Source: a virus. From it: DNA of 20,568 bases. The stretch's first letter is position 1. Each line of letters begins with the position of its first letter. Of this stretch, positions 1 to 7,969 are shown one piece after another. The notes below the pieces were generated by a model. The model ran no database searches, was not told the origin of the DNA, and was given only the letters and a program-made list of their open reading frames with translations. The DNA lies in the IMG/VR virus record IMGVR_UViG_3300010318_003450, positions 1-20,568 of that record; one strand, written 5' to 3'. A program made the position numbers and the translations under genes.

Positions 1-797
1 CATCAAGTATAGAATTAGAAAGAGTTAATGAAAACTTTAAAACTACTAATACATCTCAAGTTTTAACTAATAAAATAGAAAAAAATATTAAAAGCGGAGG
101 AAGTATTTTTAATAATAATGATTATTACTTAAGGAAAAGCAATGATAATCCTTATTACTGTATTTGCTTTCCTGATAAAAATATATCCTCAGAAGATTAT
201 TATAATGATTTCGTAAGAGCATTTAATAATTTACCAGATGATCAAAATTTTAGTAAAGATCATTTTAATAATATACAAAATTGGTTTGTTATAAATCATA
301 CATACTCACAATCAGGTAAATTTATAGAAAAATTAAATACTTATGATCCACAAGGTATTCCATTATTATTAATAGGATGGGGAGAAGGAGCAAAACATCT
401 ATGGCAATATCTTACATTAAATAAATTACCTATTATCTTATTAGATCCTGTTGTAGACAATAATAGTTTAGAGTATTATAATAATATGTCGGATACTCAA
501 AGAAATATGACTATTATTAATTCTAACTGCGATAATTTTAGAAATAATAAATTAACTAGAAAAACATTATATACAATAGAAAATAGTCGTGGTAATTTTG
601 ACGGATCAGTAATTAAACAGCCTGGCTTAGATGGCCAATCAGCTAATCATAATTTAATCGGTCAACCATTATTTAATAATAGTATAATTATAAAAGCATA
701 CGATAGTGTTTTACAAACTGATTATTATAATGATAATGTAAAACCATATGATCTTAGTTTTAATAGATATGTAGAAAGATATAAATTTAAAGTATGA
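1..797 (+). CDS. Unknown phage protein, 5'-truncated by the window edge
   Basis: An open frame runs without a stop from base 3 to the TGA at 795-797, so at least 264 codons belong to one gene whose start is outside the window. An internal ATG at 486 is in the same frame and is unlikely to be the true start, because the frame and composition continue unchanged upstream. The protein is rich in Asn, Tyr and Ile. Around bases 355-455 a hydrophobic strand leads into GWGEG and then another hydrophobic strand ending in LLDPVV, which is reminiscent of an alpha/beta-hydrolase nucleophile elbow but has Glu where the Ser would be. I do not recognise the family. Its stop overlaps the next start in an ATGA arrangement, implying translational coupling. 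A virion-related role is only a guess from position upstream of the replication block. Confidence 0.75.
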   Translation, partial: SSIELERVNENFKTTNTSQVLTNKIEKNIKSGGSIFNNNDYYLRKSNDNPYYCICFPDKNISSEDYYNDFVRAFNNLPDDQNFSKDHFNNIQNWFVINHTYSQSGKFIEKLNTYDPQGIPLLLIGWGEGAKHLWQYLTLNKLPIILLDPVVDNNSLEYYNNMSDTQRNMTIINSNCDNFRNNKLTRKTLYTIENSRGNFDGSVIKQPGLDGQSANHNLIGQPLFNNSIIIKAYDSVLQTDYYNDNVKPYDLSFNRYVERYKFKV

Positions 798-1834
798 TTA
801 TACCAAACGGACTAATTGAAAAATCTCATACATCAGAACTAGATAGACCAGTCTATTTTGGAGAAGATAGTATAAGATATAACGGACCTATCTTTAGAAT
901 ATCAACCGGAGCAATATTTACAGGCAGTCAACCAGGTAGAGGATCTATGCTATTATATTACAAAGATAGCGATGGAACTAAAATAAACCCTGCTCAATTA
1001 TATAATGATAATATATCTAACAATAATATTGAAGACAAAACAAGTTTTAATAGAACACAATATAATTTTAATATTAAAAATAATCTAGAATATGCTAATT
1101 CTATGAATGAAGATCCACATACCCGTAGAGTATTATTATTAGGATCAGAAACCGATATACCAGTATCAATAACCGATAAACCATTAGGGATAAATTATGT
1201 TACTGGATATTATATTAAATATATAGTTAAATACTATAATAATAATTCTTTTTATTATACTAGTGGTAACAACTATTTAAAATATAGAGGAATAAAAAAC
1301 TATAGTCCAAAAGTTAATACTATTTACACCGTCCAACCATTGAAGTGGTATATACGAGCAAAAAGTATAGAAGATATAATTCGTATAAATAGATTTAACA
1401 CCCAGCAATTAGAAAATAATACTGGAATGTCAGGATTATCTAAATTTATTATTGATTATGCAGAATATTATAGTGATCCGTATGATAATTTACTTACATT
1501 AGGTAGAGAACTTATAACAAGAGAAGGAGGAGACTATAAAGGAATATATTATATTGATCAAGATAATAAAATCTTTCAGAAATACTCAACTACTAATCCA
1601 ACTACTAATGAGTTATTTTTAAGTGAAGCTATCGGAGATGAAGGAATTGAAAGACTAGGAGGATTTGCCGCAGTCCAATCCTTAATTAATAATTATTATT
1701 TAAATGAAAGTATAAATAGTAGTGTATTAAATAATGCATCAAGAATGGCATTTAATAATTTTAAAACACAAACATTAACTAATAATACTCAATATACAAA
1801 TGGAGGATCTTCTGGTGGAGGAGGTGGTTATTAG
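794..1834 (+). CDS. Unknown protein with glycine-rich C-terminus, possibly structural
   Basis: This 346-residue protein starts at the ATG that overlaps the preceding TGA (ATGA). It is rich in Asn, Tyr, Ile and Ser, has no signal peptide or membrane segment that I can see, and ends in a flexible tail, GGSSGGGGGY. Repeated short beta-prone stretches (for example the VTGYYIKYIVKYYNN region near residue 135) would suit a virion or baseplate/tail component, but no family is recognised. The coupled upstream gene has the same composition, so the two probably form one transcription unit that ends at the boundary with the replication genes. A T-rich run followed by a candidate promoter lies immediately after the stop. 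Confidence 0.75.
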   Translation: MIIPNGLIEKSHTSELDRPVYFGEDSIRYNGPIFRISTGAIFTGSQPGRGSMLLYYKDSDGTKINPAQLYNDNISNNNIEDKTSFNRTQYNFNIKNNLEYANSMNEDPHTRRVLLLGSETDIPVSITDKPLGINYVTGYYIKYIVKYYNNNSFYYTSGNNYLKYRGIKNYSPKVNTIYTVQPLKWYIRAKSIEDIIRINRFNTQQLENNTGMSGLSKFIIDYAEYYSDPYDNLLTLGRELITREGGDYKGIYYIDQDNKIFQKYSTTNPTTNELFLSEAIGDEGIERLGGFAAVQSLINNYYLNESINSSVLNNASRMAFNNFKTQTLTNNTQYTNGGSSGGGGGY

Positions 1835-1839
1835 AGATT

Positions 1840-1857
1840 TTTTTCGTATATTTAAGT
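1840..1857 (+). promoter_or_regulatory. Candidate phage promoter, copy 1 of the TTTTCGTATATTWA motif
   Basis: TTTTTCGTATATTTA at 1840-1854 is shared almost exactly with 3044-3058, 11677-11691 and 15277-15291. It holds a -10-like TATATT (1847-1852), and TATATTTA loosely fits the Bacteroidetes -7 box TAnnTTTG. The A of the polA-like ATG is six bases after TATATT, so a transcript started at normal distance would be leaderless. It marks the junction between the unknown or structural genes and the replication genes. The promoter function is inferred from recurrence, strand and position; no clear -35 element is seen. Confidence 0.5.
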
Positions 1858-3114
1858 ATGTACTGGTTAGTAGAGAATAAAAAACAGTTTGATACTTTTG
1901 TTAATGTTGTTAAAAATGATCTCTATATCGAAATTATTCCCGATTTCTATAATGAACATCCCTGTCAGCAATCTATTGTAGGATATTACGTTAGACCTAT
2001 AACAGATAAAAAAGGATACATTCTACCAGTAAATCATTATGAAACAAGTAATTTACAAGAAAGTGATGTTATAAACTTTCTTAATGGAATATCTAAGTTT
2101 TACTGTTATGATAAAAAGAAGTTATTACATAACTTTAAACATAGAAATCTCTTTGATATACAAATAAATTACAAAGAGATACAAACAGATTATCCATTAA
2201 TTATACAAGATTTTCAAAGAAGAAAAATATCTAACTCAAACTGCCCTATAGTAAAGATATATGAGTACTATGAAGCTAAGTATGAGGAGATTAGTGAGCA
2301 TATTGATAATGATTATAATTTATTTTATAATAATAAAGTACCACTAGTATTTTCAGTTATTGAGTCAAGTGGTATAAAAATAAATAAACAATTATTTGAA
2401 AAACATTTTTATGAAAATGAAGAAGATTTTGTTTTTACTCAGTATAACTATACTACTTTAACTACAAGACCATCTAATACATTTAAGAAAGTAAACTATG
2501 CTGCTTTAAATAAAGATAATGGTAGTAGGGATTGCTTTATACCGAGAAATGATCATTTTGTAGAAATAGATGTTTCCTCTTATCATATACTTTTACTTTG
2601 TCAGTTACTTAATTATGAGTTTGAGGTAGAAGATATACATGAATATTTTGCATCTGTATATCAAACATCATATGATAAAGCAAAGCAATTAACATTTCAA
2701 CAAATATATGGAGGAATAAAATCCGAATACGAACATATTCCATTCTTCCAGAAAGTAAAAAACTATTCTAATAATTTATGGTCAGAATTTAATTCGAAAG
2801 GCTATATAGAATGTCCTATATCTAATTATAGATTTTCAATGAAAGATCATCCGCAAATGAATTCATTAAAATTAATGAATTATCTATTGCAAAATTTGGA
2901 AACTTCAAATAATGTTCTTATCTTATATGATATCTTGAAACTATTGCGAGGTAAACAAACTAAGGTTGTTTTATATACTTACGATAGTATATTATTAGAT
3001 GTAGATAAAAAAGAAGAAGAAATAGTAGAGAAAATTAAAGAAGTTTTTCGTATATTTAATCTTAAAATAAAATGTAAAAATGGTAAAAATTATGGTAATC
3101 TTGTAAAATGTTAA
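1858..3114 (+). CDS. Compact family A (PolA-like) DNA polymerase
   Basis: A 418-residue protein whose C-terminal half carries the family A polymerase landmarks. LTTRPSN near residues 201-207 matches the TGRLSS region. Motif A is FVEIDVSSYHILLL with Asp238. Motif B is KAKQLTFQQIYGG (274-286), with the conserved Lys, Phe and Tyr-Gly. A conserved Gln lies near 345, and motif C is LYTYDSILLDV with Asp376, where Ser377 replaces the Glu of the usual HDE. The N-terminal third sits where a 3'-5' exonuclease domain would be, but I cannot find the acidic DxE signature, so proofreading is probably absent. At 418 residues it is much smaller than E. coli Pol I (928) or T7 polymerase (704). The 5' nuclease function is a separate gene at 5559. 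Since the window also encodes a family B polymerase, this enzyme may serve repair, lagging-strand gap filling or a specialised role. Confidence 0.8.
   Translation: MYWLVENKKQFDTFVNVVKNDLYIEIIPDFYNEHPCQQSIVGYYVRPITDKKGYILPVNHYETSNLQESDVINFLNGISKFYCYDKKKLLHNFKHRNLFDIQINYKEIQTDYPLIIQDFQRRKISNSNCPIVKIYEYYEAKYEEISEHIDNDYNLFYNNKVPLVFSVIESSGIKINKQLFEKHFYENEEDFVFTQYNYTTLTTRPSNTFKKVNYAALNKDNGSRDCFIPRNDHFVEIDVSSYHILLLCQLLNYEFEVEDIHEYFASVYQTSYDKAKQLTFQQIYGGIKSEYEHIPFFQKVKNYSNNLWSEFNSKGYIECPISNYRFSMKDHPQMNSLKLMNYLLQNLETSNNVLILYDILKLLRGKQTKVVLYTYDSILLDVDKKEEEIVEKIKEVFRIFNLKIKCKNGKNYGNLVKC
3044..3058 (+). promoter_or_regulatory. Candidate promoter, copy 2, inside the end of the polA-like gene
   Basis: TTTTTCGTATATTTA, identical over 15 bases to the copies before 1858 and 11704. 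It lies in the last 25 codons of the polA-like gene. If TATATT (3051-3056) is a -10 element, transcription would start near 3062, giving a leader of about 57 bases for the gene at 3119. In this copy the motif also encodes Phe-Arg-Ile-Phe, so coding constraint cannot be excluded. Confidence 0.4.
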
Positions 3115-3118
3115 AGTT

Positions 3119-3586
3119 ATGGAGGAGAATTTAGTTATGGAGCCGCAAGTTGATATTTATAATCGATATGATTATGATAAAATCAACAGCGAAATAGACG
3201 TGAATAATAAATTATTTTGTACATTCGTTACTCTGGAGGAGTTAGAGGATAGGTTAAAAAGTATAACCACAGAGTACGAAATCAAGTACAACAAGTTATT
3301 TGTACTATCTGTAGAAGATAGCGAAGAGTATGTTATTACTTACAATGTAGAAAACGCTAATGTTAGCGCTATCCCTTATAATACAATTTTAGTGCATCGA
3401 AAAAAGCATACAAATACTTTGTATACGATCAATGCATTAAATGAATTGATTAAAAAATTAAATGGTGGAGTAGTTGATACTAAATTTCCTATTGAATGGA
3501 ACCACTATAGAAATACCATCATGCTAACTCAACAGGGTGGTTTAAAAATGTTAAAGACAAAAATATATCAAATAATCGAGTTATAA
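3119..3586 (+). CDS. Unknown 155-residue protein between polymerase and ssDNA-binding protein
   Basis: I do not recognise this protein. It is a soluble mixed alpha/beta sequence with one Cys, many acidic residues in the first half and a conserved-looking end with FPIEWNHYRN near residue 123. There are two possible starts. The first ATG (3119) lies four bases after the polA-like stop codon. The second, at 3137 (residue 7), is preceded at nine bases by GGAGGAG (3121-3127), the only strong Shine-Dalgarno-like sequence seen in the window; it may also be just the Glu-Glu codons. In T4 small transcription and replication accessory proteins lie near gene 32, so an accessory role is possible, but nothing in the sequence proves it. 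Confidence 0.65.
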   Translation: MEENLVMEPQVDIYNRYDYDKINSEIDVNNKLFCTFVTLEELEDRLKSITTEYEIKYNKLFVLSVEDSEEYVITYNVENANVSAIPYNTILVHRKKHTNTLYTINALNELIKKLNGGVVDTKFPIEWNHYRNTIMLTQQGGLKMLKTKIYQIIEL

Positions 3587-3617
3587 TAAATTGTTTCATC
3601 TTAAAAAGTTTTAAAAA

Positions 3618-4463
3618 ATGGATTTAAACGCAATTCGTCAGAAACTGCAGTCTATGCAGAATCAAGGTAATGGTCAAGCCAATAATAATAATCGACCAAA
3701 TTATTTCTGGAAACCTTCTGAAGGTAATTCCAAAGTTAGGATTCTTCCATCAGCATTTAATGCCGCATCACCATTCTCAGAAATGAAAATGTATTATGGT
3801 ATTGGATCTAAGATGATGGTATCTCCACTAAACTGGGGAGAGAAAGATCCTATTGCTGAATTTGTAAAGCAGCTTCGTCAATCTAATAACTCTGAACATT
3901 GGAGATTAGCTAAAACTTTAGATCCTAAAGTACGTATCTATGCTCCAGTAATCGTTCGAGGAGAAGAAAATGAAGGAGTTAAGCTATGGGGATTCGGTAA
4001 GATGGTATATGAATCTCTTCTACAATTAATCTTAGATGAGGAAGTAGGTGATTATACTGATGCATATAATGGTCGTGATATTAAAATTAATGTAGTACGT
4101 GATCCTAGTGGAGGATATCCTAAAACTACTGTACAGCCATCTATGAATCAATCACCTGTTCATGAGGATGCTAAATTAGCAGAAGAGTTTTTACGTACTC
4201 AACCTAACCCATTAGAAGTATTTAAACCACTTCCATTTGATACTATGAAGTTAAATCTTCAGAATTATATTAATCCGGACGGAGGAGATAATGAAGCTGA
4301 TACTGTAGCTACACCAAGCAATGTAACCACAACAGCTCAACCATCAGCCTTTCCACCACCACCATCTTCTAATCATTCAGAACCACCTGCTGTAAAGAAA
4401 AGTAAAGCAGATATGTTTGATGATTTATTTGAAGAAGAGACTTCAGAAGAAGCTCCGTTTTAA
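3618..4463 (+). CDS. 32: gp32-like single-stranded DNA-binding protein
   Basis: The 281-residue protein starts MDLNAIRQKLQSM, followed by a short Asn/Gln-rich linker, like the N-terminal LAST-type cooperativity region of T4 gp32. A core follows with YFWKPSEGNSKVRILP, and then a Pro/Ser-rich linker and the acidic tail DMFDDLFEEETSEEAPF, which in this family recruits helicase loader, primase and recombinase. It coats ssDNA during replication and recombination. Its place directly before uvsX, the 5' nuclease and the helicase matches T4-like replication blocks. One odd point: the protein contains no cysteine. T4 gp32 binds zinc through His64, Cys77, Cys87 and Cys90; the matching stretch here (GIGSKMMVSPLNWGEKDPI, about residues 61-79) keeps the surrounding pattern but has lost the metal ligands. 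Confidence 0.88.
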   Translation: MDLNAIRQKLQSMQNQGNGQANNNNRPNYFWKPSEGNSKVRILPSAFNAASPFSEMKMYYGIGSKMMVSPLNWGEKDPIAEFVKQLRQSNNSEHWRLAKTLDPKVRIYAPVIVRGEENEGVKLWGFGKMVYESLLQLILDEEVGDYTDAYNGRDIKINVVRDPSGGYPKTTVQPSMNQSPVHEDAKLAEEFLRTQPNPLEVFKPLPFDTMKLNLQNYINPDGGDNEADTVATPSNVTTTAQPSAFPPPPSSNHSEPPAVKKSKADMFDDLFEEETSEEAPF

Positions 4464-4479
4464 TTAATAATAGTATTTT

Positions 4480-5553
4480 ATGGCAAAAAGTAAAAAGTCT
4501 TTGTCCGAGGCCGTGTCTTCGGAAATCAAGTCGAAATTTGATTTAGGTAAGTTTAAAGAAAAGAAAGGATTAGCAGGAAATGTAAAGTTCAAAGAACAAC
4601 AATGGATTCCTCTATCTGATGCTTACCAAGATATACTATCAGTACCAGGAATTCCAATGGGACATATCGTTCTACTAAGAGGTCATTCTGATACTGGTAA
4701 AACAACAGCGCTACTAGAAGCAGCTGTATCAGCTCAAAAGCGAGGCATCCTTCCAGTTATTATCGTAACGGAAATGAAATGGAACTGGGAGCATGCAATG
4801 CAAATGGGGTTAGAAGTAGATACTGAAGTAGATGAAGAAACTGGTGAAGTAGTTGGTTACTCTGGAAACTTTATCTATGTTGATAGAGAAACTCTAAATA
4901 CTATTGAAGATGTTGCTGCATTCATTATGGATATTATTGATGAGCAGTCTAATGGTAACTTACCATATGATCTTCTTTTCTTATGGGATTCTATTGGAAG
5001 TATTCCTTGCGACCTTTCAGTACGTTCTAATAAGAATAATAACGAATGGAACGCAGGAGCAATGTCTACTCAATTTGCAAATAATGTAAATCAGAAGATT
5101 GTTCTATCTCGTAAAGAGTCATCTAAGTTTACTAATACTTTAGTTTGTATTAATAAGGTATGGGCTATGAAGCCGGAATCTCCTATGGGTCAACCTAAGT
5201 TAATGAATAAAGGAGGTTACTCAATGTGGTATGATGCTACATTCGTAGTTACTTTCGGCAATATTATGTCTGCTGGTACCTCTAAGATTAAAGCAATTAA
5301 GGATGGTAAGCAGGTAGAATTTGCTAAGCGAGTAAACGTTCAGGTAGAGAAGAATCATATTAATGGAGTAACTACAAGAGGAAGAATTATTATGACCCCT
5401 CATGGATTTATCAAAGATACTCCTACAGCTCTAAATAACTATAAAAAAGATAGAGCCCAAGAATGGTCTGATATCATGGGAGGTTCTACTTTTAATATTG
5501 TAGAAGAAGAGCATGATTTAACTGATATCTCAACTTACACTCAAGAACCCTGA
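4480..5553 (+). CDS. uvsX: UvsX/RecA-like recombinase
   Basis: A 357-residue RecA-fold ATPase, slightly shorter than T4 UvsX (391). Walker A is GHSDTGKTT (68-76) and Walker B is LLFLWDSIGS with Asp170. The segment NEWNAGAMSTQFANNVNQK after it and the VCINKVW strand fit the UvsX subfamily better than bacterial RecA. The protein would form filaments on gp32-coated ssDNA and drive strand invasion for recombination-dependent replication and repair. The start ATG lies 16 bases after the gene 32 stop. Codons 7-18 use TTG, TCC, GAG, GCC, GTG and TCG, which are uncommon in this genome, giving a short G+C-rich patch at the 5' end, while the rest has the usual A/T-ending codons. Confidence 0.9.
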   Translation: MAKSKKSLSEAVSSEIKSKFDLGKFKEKKGLAGNVKFKEQQWIPLSDAYQDILSVPGIPMGHIVLLRGHSDTGKTTALLEAAVSAQKRGILPVIIVTEMKWNWEHAMQMGLEVDTEVDEETGEVVGYSGNFIYVDRETLNTIEDVAAFIMDIIDEQSNGNLPYDLLFLWDSIGSIPCDLSVRSNKNNNEWNAGAMSTQFANNVNQKIVLSRKESSKFTNTLVCINKVWAMKPESPMGQPKLMNKGGYSMWYDATFVVTFGNIMSAGTSKIKAIKDGKQVEFAKRVNVQVEKNHINGVTTRGRIIMTPHGFIKDTPTALNNYKKDRAQEWSDIMGGSTFNIVEEEHDLTDISTYTQEP

Positions 5554-5558
5554 ATCAC

Positions 5559-6590
5559 ATGGAATACTTGGATATCTTAAATAACATTAACGAAAAGGAT
5601 CAAGAGATTAAATTAAAACCTCATGATAGAGTTTTAATTATTGATGGCTTGAACTTATTCTTTCGTAACTTTGCAACTATTAACTTAACTAATAATAATG
5701 GAGCACATATTGGTGGTCTAGGTGGCTTTCTTAGATCAATGGGAACTTTAATTAATAAAGTACAACCAACTTCAATATATGTTATTTTTGATGGTAAAGG
5801 TTCTACTGTAAATAGAAAGAATATAAATCCTGATTATAAAGCAAACAGGAACATCAATAGGATTACTAATTGGGATTCATTTAATTCTATAGAAGATGAA
5901 CATGAGTCTAAATTAGATCAACTATTAAGATTAGTTCAATATCTTAAATTACTACCAGTAAAAATATTATCTTTTGATAAAGCAGAAGCTGATGATATTA
6001 TATCAGTACTTTGTAAGCAACTATCATATGATAAGAATAAATTATTTATAGTATCTTCAGATAAAGATTTCTTGCAATTAGTAGATGATCATATTGTAGT
6101 ATATCGACCTACAGAGAAGAAGTTTTATACTTACGATGATGTAGAAAGTTCATTTAATATTAAGCCGGAAAACTTTTTATTATACAAATGCTTACTCGGA
6201 GATAATTCCGATAACGTAAAAGGTATAAAAGGTCTTGGTAAAAAGACGCTAGCAAAGAGATTACCTGAATTAGCCAATGAGGAAATACATTTAGGTAAGC
6301 TTCATAGTATATGTGAAGAGAAATTAACTACAAATATCTCATATGCTAGAATCTTAGATGATTTTAATACTATAGAAAAGAATTATAAGATAATGAATCT
6401 TAAAGATCCTATGGTCACCGAACAGCAGATTCAGGGAGTAAAAGAAATAATTGCACATAAAGAATTAAATTATTACCCTGATGAGTTTGAAAGTTTGCAT
6501 AATGTTGATAAATTAGGTAATCTGATTAGGAATCCACAACATTGGTTTAATCAGTATTTTAATCAAATTTATAAAATTAGTAAACAATGA
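5559..6590 (+). CDS. FEN/RNase H-family 5'-3' exonuclease
   Basis: A 343-residue protein with the acidic signature of flap endonuclease and Pol I 5'-nuclease enzymes: IIDGLN (Asp29), IFDGKGS (Asp78), EADD (Glu143, Asp145, Asp146), SSDKDF (Asp168, Asp170) and GDNSDNVKGIKGLGKKT (Asp215, Asp218), the last being the helix-hairpin-helix DNA-binding element. These residues bind the two catalytic metals. The size and setting between uvsX and the helicase match T4 RNase H, which removes RNA primers and flaps on the lagging strand. The start at 5559 is five bases after the uvsX stop; the stop overlaps the helicase start as ATGA. Since the PolA-like protein of this phage lacks a 5' nuclease domain, this enzyme supplies that activity in trans. 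Confidence 0.9.
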   Translation: MEYLDILNNINEKDQEIKLKPHDRVLIIDGLNLFFRNFATINLTNNNGAHIGGLGGFLRSMGTLINKVQPTSIYVIFDGKGSTVNRKNINPDYKANRNINRITNWDSFNSIEDEHESKLDQLLRLVQYLKLLPVKILSFDKAEADDIISVLCKQLSYDKNKLFIVSSDKDFLQLVDDHIVVYRPTEKKFYTYDDVESSFNIKPENFLLYKCLLGDNSDNVKGIKGLGKKTLAKRLPELANEEIHLGKLHSICEEKLTTNISYARILDDFNTIEKNYKIMNLKDPMVTEQQIQGVKEIIAHKELNYYPDEFESLHNVDKLGNLIRNPQHWFNQYFNQIYKISKQ

Positions 6591-7969
6591 CCCTATCAAG
6601 CTTAAACGCGTACGGAAAGGCTTTTCAGATAAAAGTAATTTCATCATTATTAACACATAAAAAATTTTTAGTAAATATCTTTGACGTTCTAATCGAAGAT
6701 TATTTTGATAGCGATGCTAGTAAGTGGGTAATTAAACAAATTGTCTCTTACTATGAAAAATACCATACTACACCAACTATGGATGTACTAAAGGTAGAAC
6801 TAAATAAGCTAGAAAATGATGTATTAAAATTAGCAGTAAAAGAATTACTAAGAGAAGCATACAAAGCATCAGATGAAGACTTAGAATTCGTTCAAGAAGA
6901 GTTTTCTAAGTTCTGTCAGAATCAACAACTTAAAGCTGCTCTGTTAGAATCAGTTGACTTACTTAAAACAGGAGATTATGAATCTATTCAATTCCGGATT
7001 AAGAAAGCAATGGAAGCAGGTGGTGATAAGAACGTTGGTCACGAATATAATATTGATGTAGAATCTCGGTATAGAGAAGATAACAGAACAGTAGTACCAA
7101 CTCCATGGCCTGTATTTAATGATTTACTACAGGGTGGATTAGGTAATGGAGACTTTGGATTAATCTTTGGTAATCCTGGAGGAGGTAAATCTTGGCTATT
7201 AGTAGCTTTAGGAGCTTATGCTGTAAAAGCAGGATATAATGTTTTACATTATACTTTAGAATTAGGAGAAGGATATGTAGGAAAAAGATATGATGCTACT
7301 CTAACTGGTATAAATGTATCTGAAATTAGCTCTAAAGAAAATGTAGCTAGAGTAACCGAAGAAGTAAACCAATTACCAGGAAAATTAATCATAAAAGAAT
7401 ACTCTCCAGGTATTGCAACTATAGATACTATTAGAGCTCATATTGAGAAAGTTAAGAATCTAGGCACCGACCCTGACTTAATAATTATCGACTACGCCGA
7501 CTTAATGGGGAGCAGAAAAAAAAGCAAAGAACGAAAAGATAGTATTGATGATATTTATCTTAACACCAAGGGACTTGCAAGGGAATTAAATTTACCAATA
7601 TGGTCTGTTTCACAAGTTAACCGAGCTGGTGCGAAGGATGACATAATTGAAGGAGACAAGGCCGCGGGTTCATATGATAAAATCATGATCACGGATTTTG
7701 CTCTTTCTCTGTCACGCAAAAGAGAAGACAAAGTAAATGGAACGGGTCGATTTCATTTGATTAAAAATCGATATGGAATGGATGGAATGACCTATGGGGT
7801 GAAAGCGGACACCAATGTGGGTAGATTTGAGGTATTTGATTATGATGAAGATCAATATCTAACACCACAAACCCAACCGTCAAGTAATGGAGACATGAAC
7901 AGTTTTGATAGAAAGATATTAGCTAACGAATTTTTTAAACTAAACAACAATGGGAATATTCCAGCCTAG
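6587..7969 (+). CDS. 41: gp41/DnaB-type replicative helicase
   Basis: A 460-residue protein, close to T4 gp41 (475). An N-terminal helical domain (about 1-145) is followed by a RecA-like motor with Walker A GNPGGGKS (195-202), a Glu in HYTLELGEG, Walker B LIIIDYADLM (Asp302), the sensor/DNA-loop motif SVSQVNRAG (341-348) and RFHLIKNRYG near 394. It would unwind DNA as a hexamer moving 5'-3' on the lagging strand and work with the phage primase. It starts inside the preceding stop (ATGA) and its end overlaps nrdB by 20 bases. From about 7440 to 7840, covering Walker B to the arginine-finger region, G+C is higher than in the preceding part (about 50% at 7621-7680) and codon choice changes. Confidence 0.93.
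   Translation: MTLSSLNAYGKAFQIKVISSLLTHKKFLVNIFDVLIEDYFDSDASKWVIKQIVSYYEKYHTTPTMDVLKVELNKLENDVLKLAVKELLREAYKASDEDLEFVQEEFSKFCQNQQLKAALLESVDLLKTGDYESIQFRIKKAMEAGGDKNVGHEYNIDVESRYREDNRTVVPTPWPVFNDLLQGGLGNGDFGLIFGNPGGGKSWLLVALGAYAVKAGYNVLHYTLELGEGYVGKRYDATLTGINVSEISSKENVARVTEEVNQLPGKLIIKEYSPGIATIDTIRAHIEKVKNLGTDPDLIIIDYADLMGSRKKSKERKDSIDDIYLNTKGLARELNLPIWSVSQVNRAGAKDDIIEGDKAAGSYDKIMITDFALSLSRKREDKVNGTGRFHLIKNRYGMDGMTYGVKADTNVGRFEVFDYDEDQYLTPQTQPSSNGDMNSFDRKILANEFFKLNNNGNIPA

Noticed and set aside
486-797. Separate 103-residue gene starting at ATG 486
   Set aside because: The frame is open back to base 3 with the same composition, so the ATG is internal to a longer, edge-truncated gene.
1802-1834. 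Glycine-rich repeat as a mobile or CRISPR-like repeat
   Set aside because: It is a single short run coding a flexible protein tail. No spaced direct repeats typical of CRISPR were seen anywhere in the window.
3121-3127. GGAGGAG as proof that this phage uses Shine-Dalgarno starts
   Set aside because: It is the only strong case and equals the Glu-Glu codons of the upstream start; other starts lack such a sequence.
4904-5089. Plus-strand 61-residue frame inside uvsX
   Set aside because: It overlaps the Walker B region of uvsX in another frame; a composition by-product of AT-rich coding DNA.
5221-5403. Minus-strand open frame within uvsX
   Set aside because: It lies antisense to a well-conserved gene, has no family features, and all real genes here are on the + strand. 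The same applies to frames at 13802-14008, 18360-18596, 19183-19389 and 20131-20319.
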